Shown here: piece by piece, positions 1 to 9,757 of the stretch | Layout: every line of letters begins with the position of its first letter | Numbering within the stretch: the stretch's first letter is position 1 | Source of the DNA: Candidatus Hodarchaeota archaeon | GTDB taxonomy: Archaea > Asgardarchaeota > Heimdallarchaeia > Hodarchaeales > Hodarchaeaceae | Direction of reading: 5' to 3' | Length of the DNA: 64,000 nucleotides | NCBI GenBank assembly: GCA_029856365.1 | Contig: JAHQWW010000009.1 | Span: 1 to 64,000 of the forward strand | Notes under the pieces: generated by a model | Told to the model about the DNA's origin: nothing | What the model saw: only the letters and a program-made list of their open reading frames with translations | Databases searched by the model: none | Translations under genes and position numbers: made by a program

Positions 1-2459
1 TCAACAGTCACCCCTCCCACTACTGCTTGACTGGAGCCCTCATTCCCAACATTATCTCGGATCTTAACGTAGAGATCATGATCGCCATCTGAAACCGTAG
101 TAAAACCAAAAGTATCGCCAGATTGCCAGCCTGTCCAACCATTCGTGTCTATTTGAAAGTTATAACACGTCGATGGCAGCCCAGCCCCCGTCTCGGTGAT
201 TGACCCGCTGTCCGTCGCATCTACATCCACCGAATCATCATCATAATAGCCCGTATTAGGGGCATAACCAATAGTCGCAATATCAGCCGTTAACCCAAGA
301 CTATAACTAGTTGGAGGTTCATTATCCCACCCCACGTCATGGAAAGTGACAACTGGATCAATATAGACCTGGGATCCATAGTCATTGCCTGCTCCTACCA
401 CAGCTGATCCAACAGTGATTCCATTTCTAGTAATTGAGGTACCCGAGGAAGGATTTTCTTCAATATCTTTTACTAATCCTGAAGAAGACCCATATATGTT
501 CTCATTACCGCTGTAACCTATGTTTATCTCTCCTTGATAGGGATTTCCTGTATAATTCCATACAGCGGTAACAGTTATGGTTATAGCATCATAAGAACCA
601 TTATTATTATCCCAATATCGAGACCCATCATCATGTTCATAGTTAGAGACCGCAATAGTAGTAATTTTTACACAATCAACATGGACTTCTTGTGTTGTAG
701 TTGTTGACCCGTTAAAATCGGATCCATCACCAACCAATTCTATGAATGGATAGTAAGTATAATTCCCCATAATTGTTTCAGAATCTACTAAAATGCTAAC
801 CAAAGCATCAGTATCGTTTGTAATGGCAACATTGACATCCACAGGAGTATCTTCTCGAAATATTGTTACAATATCAATTTCAACATCAGGAACGGGAATT
901 ATGGTGCCCTCATAATAAATATTGCCTGTAAACACGAGATTAGGGGCATAAATTGGATTGATATTATTATCATCAACACTAAAAGAAGCTACTTCGATAT
1001 TATGATTAAAGTCGTAAGTAATTGAGGATGTTGTCAAATCACTATTTGAGCTAGTATCATTTGCCCACGCGTCGAGAACAATACTGTTTCCATTAGGGAA
1101 ATCCCAATCCGTTTGGATTTCAAATGTCATAGTCAAATATTTTCCATTACGACTTGTTGATCCTGTGCCTAAGGCGATATGATCGGCACCATCATCGTTG
1201 ATTTCGATAAAAGTGTCCGTTCCATTGTCATAACCGACTGAATATTCAAATGAATTAACTGTAAAATTCAGTTGCACAAAATCTAGATCACCATATCCAT
1301 CCTCGTCACTCGCTACTACTTCAAAAGAGTAATACTGTCGTCTTGAATGGACTACTCCTGAATCAGAGTCTTTGATTGAGATATTATTTACATCAATTTG
1401 AACAGCACCCGCACCAAAACGAGGTTGGAAATTATCAAGAAATAAATGATCTTTAAGCGGAGAAGTTGATCCCTCATTAATAGTTGGCTCTTTAATATTT
1501 GAACTATCGTCTTCTATTTCATTATCTTCCGTTGTCTTTTCTATACTTGGATAAACTACTTGGGAGCCAGTTCCTGATAATGCCTGTAATTCAAATGCTG
1601 TTGATAGATCTTTCACCAATCTAAGTGAGAAATACCCATTTCCTAAATCCCTCCGTTCATATACTCGATTAAAGAATGTGAAACGGGTAACCCCCTCCTC
1701 TTTTTCTTTTGGAAGAGAGGTAAGAATGTTTTGGACTTGAGTGATTATAGTTAGAGGCATCACCAGAAGTATAATGGCAAATAGCAAGAGCAAGATGTTC
1801 CCAAACTGCTCTGGATAAACAATTGAGATACCAAATAATCCAATTGATCCTAATAAGACTAAAAATATCTGACTAGGGATTCCTGTTATCGGTTTTAAGT
1901 GGAATCGGATCTGTTCAAACTGGATTCCTGTTATGTTTTCACTGGCATTCCATGATGAAAAAGCGACTTCAAAGTATTCCACCTCATGAAATGCGGTAGT
2001 ATTAAAATTAAATTGAATCTTAGTCCCACGGTACAAATCTAACGCATTTACAACTTGAACAGAGTTGTTTATTCCCTCAATAATAGCCAGCTCGAAAGGA
2101 AAAACACTAATTGTAACATTAGGTAATCCACCCCGATTAAAACTGGTAGTTTCGGTACTGAATACCATTCGCATACGTAACGAAAGCATTTCAAAAGGAT
2201 CTTGAGGCGTTTTAAAAATAAACCTGAATTTATAGGCATCCTGTTCACTAATCACCTCATGGATCCTCATCCCATTGTCTGACCTATAACTCTGGTTATG
2301 AAGGCCGCTAGTAATAGTACCTTCCCCCCTAAATGCGAAATAGTTGCTAAAAGGATAAATTGTATTATCTGGTCGAAATGTAGCAATTGAATTTATCATT
2401 AAAAGTAGAATAAACACTAATATCCCTTTTAAAAAGTATCCTTGGTATTTTAGTCGCAT
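1..2459 (-). CDS. Large surface/membrane protein with Ig-like ectodomain repeats (C-terminus truncated by window edge)
   Basis: Reverse-strand reading from ATG at 2457-2459 (MRLKYQGYFLKGILVFILLLMINSIATFRPDNTIYPFSNYF...) stays open to position 1. N-terminal signal/TM segment, central TM helices (IFLVLLGSIGLFGISIVY, ILLLLFAIILLVMPLTI), then Asp/Asn/Thr-rich beta-repeat-like sequence. Not in the supplied ORF track, probably because no stop lies inside the window. Confidence 0.85.
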   Translation of the reverse strand, partial: MRLKYQGYFLKGILVFILLLMINSIATFRPDNTIYPFSNYFAFRGEGTITSGLHNQSYRSDNGMRIHEVISEQDAYKFRFIFKTPQDPFEMLSLRMRMVFSTETTSFNRGGLPNVTISVFPFELAIIEGINNSVQVVNALDLYRGTKIQFNFNTTAFHEVEYFEVAFSSWNASENITGIQFEQIRFHLKPITGIPSQIFLVLLGSIGLFGISIVYPEQFGNILLLLFAIILLVMPLTIITQVQNILTSLPKEKEEGVTRFTFFNRVYERRDLGNGYFSLRLVKDLSTAFELQALSGTGSQVVYPSIEKTTEDNEIEDDSSNIKEPTINEGSTSPLKDHLFLDNFQPRFGAGAVQIDVNNISIKDSDSGVVHSRRQYYSFEVVASDEDGYGDLDFVQLNFTVNSFEYSVGYDNGTDTFIEINDDGADHIALGTGSTSRNGKYLTMTFEIQTDWDFPNGNSIVLDAWANDTSSNSDLTTSSITYDFNHNIEVASFSVDDNNINPIYAPNLVFTGNIYYEGTIIPVPDVEIDIVTIFREDTPVDVNVAITNDTDALVSILVDSETIMGNYTYYPFIELVGDGSDFNGSTTTTQEVHVDCVKITTIAVSNYEHDDGSRYWDNNNGSYDAITITVTAVWNYTGNPYQGEINIGYSGNENIYGSSSGLVKDIEENPSSGTSITRNGITVGSAVVGAGNDYGSQVYIDPVVTFHDVGWDNEPPTSYSLGLTADIATIGYAPNTGYYDDDSVDVDATDSGSITETGAGLPSTCYNFQIDTNGWTGWQSGDTFGFTTVSDGDHDLYVKIRDNVGNEGSSQAVVGGVTV

Positions 2460-2806
2460 ATTCTATCCTCGAAAAAGCAGAATTAACTTTTTGACGAATG
2501 TAAGAAACCAATTTTCTTGAAATGGAATAGTGCATCCATTCCTTTTATATCTGTGAGAGATCCTCCTTTACTTGAAATAAACAGATATTATGCTGATATT
2601 AGGAGTATCACTTAATCATATATTTACATAACCCTAACAGAGAAAATCTGGAATTTTTACTTTTAACCTCTTCCGAATGGGAGGAAGTAACTATTTCAAC
2701 CGAACAGATTGCTATGATAATAATCTACCACACCTCATTACTTGAAAATAGTTTGCTACTTCCTCACGTCTTGCGTGTCGTTATGACAGATTTTTTAAAC
2801 AGAAGG

Positions 2807-3718
2807 TTATCGAAATTTCGAAGTGAGAAATTCTGCTATTTCTGAGGGATTTTTTCCAAACAAATAAAGGATTGCTTCGAGTCCGACTCCTCCCCCATCT
2901 GCAATCACTTCTATTTTTCTAATTTCTTCAGTAGAAAATGTTTTAAGGGTTTTTTCCCAATTTTTATCGGCTTCCTTAGTTTTAACGAAGAATTTTTCCG
3001 ATATTAGCGTTTCTAAGATCTCTTCTGTGTTTCGTAAAGAAATTACTGATTTATGGGCTGATCCGTGTTTTCTGAAATAAATCAGTATTTGAGCAAGAGT
3101 AAAACCGTGTTGAAATTCAGGAGAAGAGACAATTCTCCCTTTTCCTTTGATTTTGATAATTCTACCTGGAAATCCAGCAACATCTGCCAAAGTTTGACTA
3201 TTCTCGGCCAGACTTACAAACTGACACCCAATTTCAGGAATTAATTGACCAAATACTTCCCCAGTGTTAATTAATATTTGTGCCGCTTCAAACAGTTCTC
3301 TTGTTGTCTGGAGTCTTTGGTTGAAAACTTCAGTTTGTCCAGGCGATGGAAAACATATATTACAATCTGGAGGAAAAGCCAACGAGGTTTTTTTCCGATG
3401 AATGTCACATAATGGTCCAGCAGTCCTGAATTGTTGGCATTCTTGACATATGATCTCCATAAGATCTAATAATGGTGTTGGATCGCTCTTGATTCTCAAT
3501 GCAAGATTACAAACCAGTTCTTTAAAAGCAGGTCTCGAAGTTATAGGAGAGAGAGGAGACTTTGGTTCCTTTAAATATGATGAAACCACAGGTTGGGAAA
3601 CACCAAGAACTTGTGCTATCTCTATCTGAACAAAACCTTGGTTAGCTAATTCTTGAGCCAGAGCTTTTCGTAGGGGAGTTAAGAAGCTTGAAGGGACGAT
3701 TTCACAAATAAAATGCAT
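2807..3718 (-). CDS. HTH transcriptional regulator fused to ThiN-like (thiamine-phosphate synthase-type) domain, ThiR-like
   Basis: N-terminal HTH (GFVQIEIAQVLGVSQPVVSSYL); Cys cluster; C-terminal ThiN-like block (DVAGFPGRIIKIKGKGRIVSSPEFQHG...IEVIADGGGVGLEAILYLFGKNPSEIAEFL). Neighbouring thiamine transporter genes agree. Confidence 0.75.
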   Translation of the reverse strand: MHFICEIVPSSFLTPLRKALAQELANQGFVQIEIAQVLGVSQPVVSSYLKEPKSPLSPITSRPAFKELVCNLALRIKSDPTPLLDLMEIICQECQQFRTAGPLCDIHRKKTSLAFPPDCNICFPSPGQTEVFNQRLQTTRELFEAAQILINTGEVFGQLIPEIGCQFVSLAENSQTLADVAGFPGRIIKIKGKGRIVSSPEFQHGFTLAQILIYFRKHGSAHKSVISLRNTEEILETLISEKFFVKTKEADKNWEKTLKTFSTEEIRKIEVIADGGGVGLEAILYLFGKNPSEIAEFLTSKFR

Positions 3719-3803
3719 AGAACCACATAATGAAATTCTATTACTTTCGACTTATTTTCTTATCAAAAAGTGAACATCATTAAAATATTGCTTATTTTCG
3801 TAG

Positions 3804-5138
3804 TTAATAAATTCTCATGTGAACTGCCACCAGCTGAAGCAGGGGGCTTCCTACGAGTTCGCCGAACCCCTTATCAACAAGATGAGGGGGAACTTTCGTT
3901 TTACCATTGACTGTGTATCGTAGATTATCAATACGATTTATGAAGTACTGATAACCCGTCCACAGGGCATTGTGTGAGAGAAATCGCTTCATAATGTTGA
4001 TCGCAGAGTTTTGGTCGCGATCACGGACAATTCCACAAATCTCACATTGATAGATGCGTTCAGAAAGAAGCATCCGCTCTTTTATATGACCACAGACTGC
4101 ACAGGTTTTGGTAGTATCCCGCTCATCAATTACTGTGACTCTTTTACCTAGCTTTTTCGCTTTATAGGTCAGTAATTCGATAAAACGACCCAGATGACCA
4201 GTGTTGTGGACACCACGGTTAACGCTCTTCTGATACTTCTTCTTCTTCCCTTTGATCTTTCCATTCTTCTTACCAGTCATTTGTTTAGGTGAGAGATCAC
4301 CCACGATTATAGTACTGGCTTTTGTATTTCGCAAGAGGTTGAGGCTTTGTTTATGTTGCCAGTCTCTTGTCTGGTTCCGACATTTCCGCTTGATGGTCAC
4401 TAACCGTTGACTGAACAATCGATGTCTGCGACTCCCCTGTTTGCAGTGATCTCTTCTCCGTTGCAAGGAGCGAATCTTCGGTTCCCAATATCTGTCAGGA
4501 CGCTTGACCGTTGATTCGAGAAACTTACCATGCAGATTAATTGCGGTATGTTTGGTCGTACCAAGATCAAAGGCTTGGTACAACCCATTGTCAATGAAAG
4601 GGGGATCCTCGTGTTCAAACGCAACTGCTAAATAGAACTGCTTGTCATATTGATCTTGAAAGATCTCAATCTGTTTAATAACGTAAGCAGAAAAGTCAAA
4701 CGGGACAGGAAAGAGCAATTCCGTCTTACTCGGATGTCTGTGAGAGAATCGAATAGTTTGCTTTGTTATTGTGAAACCTGATTGATTGTAGCATAATGTG
4801 AAGAAATAGTCCTTGCCTCGGAAGGTTGGTGGGCGGGCAGTATTATCTCCGCGCTTTAGTAACCCAAAAAATGATTTGAACGCAGCGTCAAGCTTTTTAA
4901 GCGTCATTTGTAGGACTTTAGAGTATACCTGATTGTACCTTGGGAATAGCTTCTTCACCTGTGGTAAGGCGTTCTGCTGCTCTCTATAAGTAATAAAATA
5001 GTTGTAGGTATCATAAACATACTTTCTTTCTGCTAGTGCATGGTTGTACAGTAACCGACACGTCTCTGATAATTCCCATAGTACCTCCGCCTGTTGTTGT
5101 GTGGGAATGACTGTGAACTTCCATGTGAGAGTTACCAT
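3804..5138 (-). mobile_element. tnpB: IS605/IS1341-type TnpB (RNA-guided endonuclease-like transposon protein), apparently intact
   Basis: TnpB N-terminus (LTWKFTVIPTQQQAEVLWELSETCRLLYNHALAERK), RuvC-I (YQAFDLGTTKHTAINL), zinc ribbon (CAVCGH...CEICG), RuvC-III (RDRDQNSAINIMKR); right-end hairpin at 3826-3847. Confidence 0.92.
3826..3847 (-). repeat. Right-end terminal hairpin of the TnpB element
   Basis: Minus strand GCCCCCTGC-TTCA-GCTGGTGGC (stem with two mismatches, TTCA loop), followed by AGTTCAC; related hairpins at 32.99 kb and 40.12 kb. Confidence 0.6.
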
Positions 5139-5471
5139 GCAACCAACCAGAGATATTTTATGTCCATTACTATATATAAACCTTCTTAACCACTTCTTCC
5201 AACTTAAGTAGTAATCATTTCTCCTTTTGACCTTTCTGCTCCTATTATTCTTTCTCTCCCCTTTTCATTGTCTTTGAGGTAATTTTTACCTCACTGTTCA
5301 TCCCCCATATGAATAAAAGGGGACTTCTAGTGAAGCTAGGTTAAATTTGTCATGGTTCTTTAACTATTTAATTAATTAATACAAAGAGATAAAAGTGCAC
5401 ATTCTTAATTCTTTTACTTCAGATCACGAGAATTTATAATTAATAGCTGATCAATAAGGTTATTTCGTCAA

Positions 5472-6428
5472 ATGAACCACTATTCAAAGCTCCTAACACA
5501 GATTCCTCCCATTCTTATGCCAAAAGAAATCACTTCTGCACGTATAATTGAAGACGGATTAAACAATAGGAATATCCTCATTAACGAAACATGGTTAGTC
5601 AAGGAATATCTTTTTACAGATGAAACGACTGATCCAGTCAATTTACGTTTTCTACGTGAAAAAGATAGCCTTTTGCTGCTCAAAGGTAACCCCCATGCTC
5701 CAGGACTGTTGAAATATTACGATGATGGCATACGATTTTTTATTGCTCGTACGTGGGTTGAGGGACAGACCCTCAGTCACGATTATCTCCTAGATAATGT
5801 GGAATTATTAGCGAATTCTCTTATGTCTATTCACAGCATAACTGAATCCACAGCTGGGGATTTCCATTACTATGATGTGATTAAACGCTACCTTCTTGAA
5901 TATAAAGGAATGAAACGGCACTATCCTACCTCACCCTCTCTGGAAACGGAGTTCTCGCATTTTCCTTCTTATGAGAGAGTGAATCAGTATTTTATTGACC
6001 ACATTCACCAACTTCAAAGTATAAACTCTGTCAAACCTCTTGTTCGAATTCATGGGGACCTCGTATTCTCTAACATCATTCATTCGCAAAAAAATGATGA
6101 AATAGCGTTCATAGATTGGGAGTATTCAACCTTAGCTGATCCATATATTGATTTGGCTTATCTTATAACTCAAAACCAGCTCTCACAAAAAATTCAACAT
6201 ACTACTGTTGAAAAATTTGGAGAACAGCTAGGAAATCAAGTCAATCCTGAAGTCCTGGAGTTCACATGTAACTTAATGAATTTAATGTCAGGTTTATGGT
6301 ATGTGATTCAAGCAGCACGATTCAGATCAACATCTGTTCCCTTTGTAGAGCAACATCCCTCTTTTATTGAGTTTCTCTCTTTTGCCAAAGATAGATTTCA
6401 AGCTCTAGATCTTATTGAAGTTTTATAA
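5472..6428 (+). CDS. Aminoglycoside phosphotransferase / thiamine-kinase-like family protein
   Basis: APH catalytic motifs VRIHGDLVFSNIIHS and IAFIDWEYSTLADPYIDLAYL; directly upstream of a thiamine-type ABC transporter. Confidence 0.75.
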   Translation: MNHYSKLLTQIPPILMPKEITSARIIEDGLNNRNILINETWLVKEYLFTDETTDPVNLRFLREKDSLLLLKGNPHAPGLLKYYDDGIRFFIARTWVEGQTLSHDYLLDNVELLANSLMSIHSITESTAGDFHYYDVIKRYLLEYKGMKRHYPTSPSLETEFSHFPSYERVNQYFIDHIHQLQSINSVKPLVRIHGDLVFSNIIHSQKNDEIAFIDWEYSTLADPYIDLAYLITQNQLSQKIQHTTVEKFGEQLGNQVNPEVLEFTCNLMNLMSGLWYVIQAARFRSTSVPFVEQHPSFIEFLSFAKDRFQALDLIEVL

Positions 6429-6479
6429 GGGCCCTATATTATCAACCTATACTATTTAAATCCTTAAAATGAGGTTCAA

Positions 6480-7790
6480 TTGTTTTTAATAACCTTTCAT
6501 AGAGGTTGTATGGACATGATAAAAGATGTAATAAAACCAGTTCGTGGAATACCCCTGAAGTGGACATTAGTAATTGTAGTTCTTATCGTTTCAGCCTCGC
6601 TCATCATCGCTCAAGTCTCAATCGCTAGTGGTCATCCCAATTCGACCCATCTAACTCCTACTTTAACAATTTATACTTATGATTCTCTAATAAATTGGGG
6701 ATTAAACGCTACTGAGGCAAATAATCGCGTCTTCGATGCTTTTGAAGCCCAAGAAGATTGTATTATTGAATTAGAATATTTTGATGATGCAAATTCAGTC
6801 CTAGCTAAGGCTGTTGCAGAAAAAAATTCTCCAAAAGCTGATATTATTATAGGAATCGATAATGTATTGATCTACGAAGCATTGGCTCAAGAAATCCTTA
6901 TTCCTTATGAAGCTTCGACTTTGTCTGATCTTTCAGAAAGTGTCATCAATGGACTGGATCCTGATCATTATGTCACCCCTTATGATTATGGCCTTATTGC
7001 TATTATTTATCATAAACATTTAGTGAATTCATCAAATGTCCCAACTATTGACACTCTCAAACTTAATGATTTACTTGATCCCAAAGTGGCTCAAATGCTT
7101 GTTACCGAAGATCCAACATTAAGCAGTACAGGTCTCGGTTTTCTTATGTGGACAATCGGAGTATATGAAAAAGTCCTTAATAAGGACTGGGAACTTTGGT
7201 GGAACGATACCAGAAATGATATTCAAGTAGAAGATAGTTGGGGTGATGCATTTGATGTTTTTTATACTCCTGCAGCTAATCGGCCAATGGTAGTGTCATA
7301 CGGAACGGATCCTGCATATGACTACCTTTTCTACGGAGAGCCATACAATACAACTTACATAGGGGCAACAGTATCTCATGAAAATGATTCAAATTACGGG
7401 TGGTTACAAATTGAAGGCTTGGGAATTTTAAAAGGAACCAAAAATCTTGGTTTAGCTCAAAAATTCATTGATTGGTTTACAGGAGTAACAGTTCAAGAAA
7501 TAATTCCTGAAAACAACTGGATGTACCCTGCTAATGAGCTTGCTAAACTTCCAGAGAGTTATAAATATGCTATTGATCCTACAACTGTTACACCACTAAA
7601 CGATTTATTTACTCCTGATGAAATGGAAAAATCCCTTGATAAATGGCTAGATACGTGGGGACAAGTAATGATCTTAGGCTATACCATTGCTGAACCAACA
7701 CTATTCCCTCCAAGTTTATTCATCCTTATCCCGATGATTCTCGTTGTCATTCGAAGAAAGACAAGAAGAAAAAGCAGCTTATCTGATTGA
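6480..7790 (+). CDS. thiB: Thiamine ABC transporter substrate-binding protein (ThiB/TbpA-like) with C-terminal TM anchor
   Basis: TLTIYTYDSL..WG, KADIIIGIDNVL, IIPENNWMYPANELAKLP motifs typical of ThiB; C-terminal hydrophobic segment followed by RRKTRRK. True start probably an internal ATG near 6510-6516. Confidence 0.8.
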   Translation: MFLITFHRGCMDMIKDVIKPVRGIPLKWTLVIVVLIVSASLIIAQVSIASGHPNSTHLTPTLTIYTYDSLINWGLNATEANNRVFDAFEAQEDCIIELEYFDDANSVLAKAVAEKNSPKADIIIGIDNVLIYEALAQEILIPYEASTLSDLSESVINGLDPDHYVTPYDYGLIAIIYHKHLVNSSNVPTIDTLKLNDLLDPKVAQMLVTEDPTLSSTGLGFLMWTIGVYEKVLNKDWELWWNDTRNDIQVEDSWGDAFDVFYTPAANRPMVVSYGTDPAYDYLFYGEPYNTTYIGATVSHENDSNYGWLQIEGLGILKGTKNLGLAQKFIDWFTGVTVQEIIPENNWMYPANELAKLPESYKYAIDPTTVTPLNDLFTPDEMEKSLDKWLDTWGQVMILGYTIAEPTLFPPSLFILIPMILVVIRRKTRRKSSLSD

Positions 7791-9748
7791 ATATTGTGAA
7801 GGTAGCATATGTGGTACAAGCACTCCAGAATGAAGTATCAAAAAAGAAAATCGTTAACAAATCATTCAACTTAATTTTAGTAACTCCCTTGCTAATCTCT
7901 TTTTTATTCTTCTACATGCCCCTTATTTTTATTCTAATTGATGCAGTTTTATCTGCTTCGGGTGCAATTACCCTTGAATTCATGAGAGATGCGTTAGTAG
8001 ATCCATTAAATCGATACTTTATCCAATTTACTATTAATCAAGCTGTCATCAGTTCTATCATAACAATTATTATAGGATTACCTGGTGCTTATATCTTTGC
8101 TAAGTTCCAATTTACAGGAGATAGGGCTCTTAAGACAATTTTAACTGTACCGTTTGTATTACCCCCCATCGTGGTTGTTTTAGGTTTTGTTTTGCTAATC
8201 GGGCCAAATGGAATCCTTAACTCATTTTTAATGGCATTTTTTAACTTAAAGAGTCCTCCAATCCATTTATACAAAACATTCGAAGGAATAATATTGGTCC
8301 ATGCTTTTTACAATGTCCCTATTGTACTTCATTTAGTGTCTAGCGCTTGGACAAAAGCAAATGTGGATATGGAAGAAGTGGCAACTACTCTTGGAAGTCG
8401 AAAATTCCATTTCTTTCGTTATGTTACATTTCCCCAAATCAGCTCTGCCATTCTAGCCAGTGGAATCCTCACTTTTCTTTACTGCTTTACTTCTTTTGCA
8501 GTTGTCCTATCATTGGGAGGAATTCAATTTAAAACACTAGAGGTGCAGATCTACTCTTTATTCCACTATCGATATGATTATCATCAAGCTGCTGCTTTAG
8601 CTTTGTTTCAATTACTCATTACATCTATTCTGATCATTTTATATCTCTATTTTTCTGAACCTGTTTTCAAGCGTGAAGGATTTAAAACATTTTTTCCACC
8701 AATTTGGATTAAATTAATACAATTTTTAGTTATTGGGGGAATAATTCTATTTTTCCTCTATTTCCGTGTCAATATTATACTGATATTTTTACTAGGACTC
8801 ATTGGAGGGGGATTTTGGAAGTATGGTAGGACAACTCCTTTAACCATTGGAGAAATTCGACAAAGATCAAAGATGAAATTAAGAGGCCTTCTTTCTAATG
8901 AAAAATTCCGTTTTTGTATAATAATCATCTATATCGCTTCTATAACCATTTTTCTTCTCTCTCCAATCGTTATAATCTTTTTTTCTGCTTTCTATGATCG
9001 TATGACAAACAAATGGAACATTGATGCGTTTTTCAGGCTTTTAGGCTTCAGATTCAATGAAAACGGTTTATTGTGGATTCCAAAGTCAAATCCTGCTTTA
9101 GGGGCAAATACTTCTGCAATTAATTTAATCTTCAATTCACTGTTTTTTGCTCTCGTTACATTGACATTATCAGCGTTTTTTGGAGTTTTGTCGATTTACG
9201 CAATTAGAAGATCAGAATTTTTAGGACAACATCAGGTCATAGCTTTGATCATTTCTTGGTCTTTTATTCTTCCTTTAGTAACCTCTTCTATTACTATCGG
9301 CCTAGGAATGCTTCGAACTTTTGGATTTATCCGAATTTCCTCTCAAGACGCATGGATACCCATCATACTCGCTCATCTTATTGCTGCTTATCCTTTTGTA
9401 TCACGAACAGTCAGTACAGCATATAACAAAATTGATTTCGGCCTGATTGAAATTGGGAAAACATTGGGAGCCTCTAGGTGGTATATTTTCCGAAACATTG
9501 AATTTCCGATAATTTCATCGGGTATCTTGGCTGGAGCGACTTTCGCACTTGCAATTAGCTTCGGTGAATTTGGAGCTACATATTTTATTGCTCGTTCAGA
9601 ATTCACAACGATGACGATTGGAATCTATAAATTCTTAAATCTAAGACAGTTACAAAATTCTGCAATAATGGCTTCAATATTAATCTTAGTTTGTATTGCC
9701 GCCTTTCTTCTTGTCCAGAAACTTGGTGAAGACGAATTTCATTTCTAA
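7787..9748 (+). CDS. thiP: ABC transporter permease with two fused permease domains (ThiP-like)
   Basis: Many TM helices and two binding-protein-dependent permease signatures (EEVATTLGSRKFHFFRYVTFPQISS; IEIGKTLGASRWYIFRNIEFPIISSG). Confidence 0.8.
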   Translation: MNIVKVAYVVQALQNEVSKKKIVNKSFNLILVTPLLISFLFFYMPLIFILIDAVLSASGAITLEFMRDALVDPLNRYFIQFTINQAVISSIITIIIGLPGAYIFAKFQFTGDRALKTILTVPFVLPPIVVVLGFVLLIGPNGILNSFLMAFFNLKSPPIHLYKTFEGIILVHAFYNVPIVLHLVSSAWTKANVDMEEVATTLGSRKFHFFRYVTFPQISSAILASGILTFLYCFTSFAVVLSLGGIQFKTLEVQIYSLFHYRYDYHQAAALALFQLLITSILIILYLYFSEPVFKREGFKTFFPPIWIKLIQFLVIGGIILFFLYFRVNIILIFLLGLIGGGFWKYGRTTPLTIGEIRQRSKMKLRGLLSNEKFRFCIIIIYIASITIFLLSPIVIIFFSAFYDRMTNKWNIDAFFRLLGFRFNENGLLWIPKSNPALGANTSAINLIFNSLFFALVTLTLSAFFGVLSIYAIRRSEFLGQHQVIALIISWSFILPLVTSSITIGLGMLRTFGFIRISSQDAWIPIILAHLIAAYPFVSRTVSTAYNKIDFGLIEIGKTLGASRWYIFRNIEFPIISSGILAGATFALAISFGEFGATYFIARSEFTTMTIGIYKFLNLRQLQNSAIMASILILVCIAAFLLVQKLGEDEFHF

Positions 9749-9757
9749 AATTGGAGT

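Noticed and set aside
4400-4624. Minus-strand 74-aa ORF inside tnpB
   Set aside because: Alternate-frame ORF fully within the TnpB coding sequence, no recognisable features.
3804-5138. Possibility that the TnpB-like protein is a Cas12 effector
   Set aside because: Size (444 aa), terminal hairpins and decayed copies fit an IS605-type TnpB; no CRISPR array or cas1/cas2 is visible anywhere in the window.
8089-8532. Short ORFs overlapping the permease gene on both strands
   Set aside because: Shadow ORFs of a well-supported CDS.
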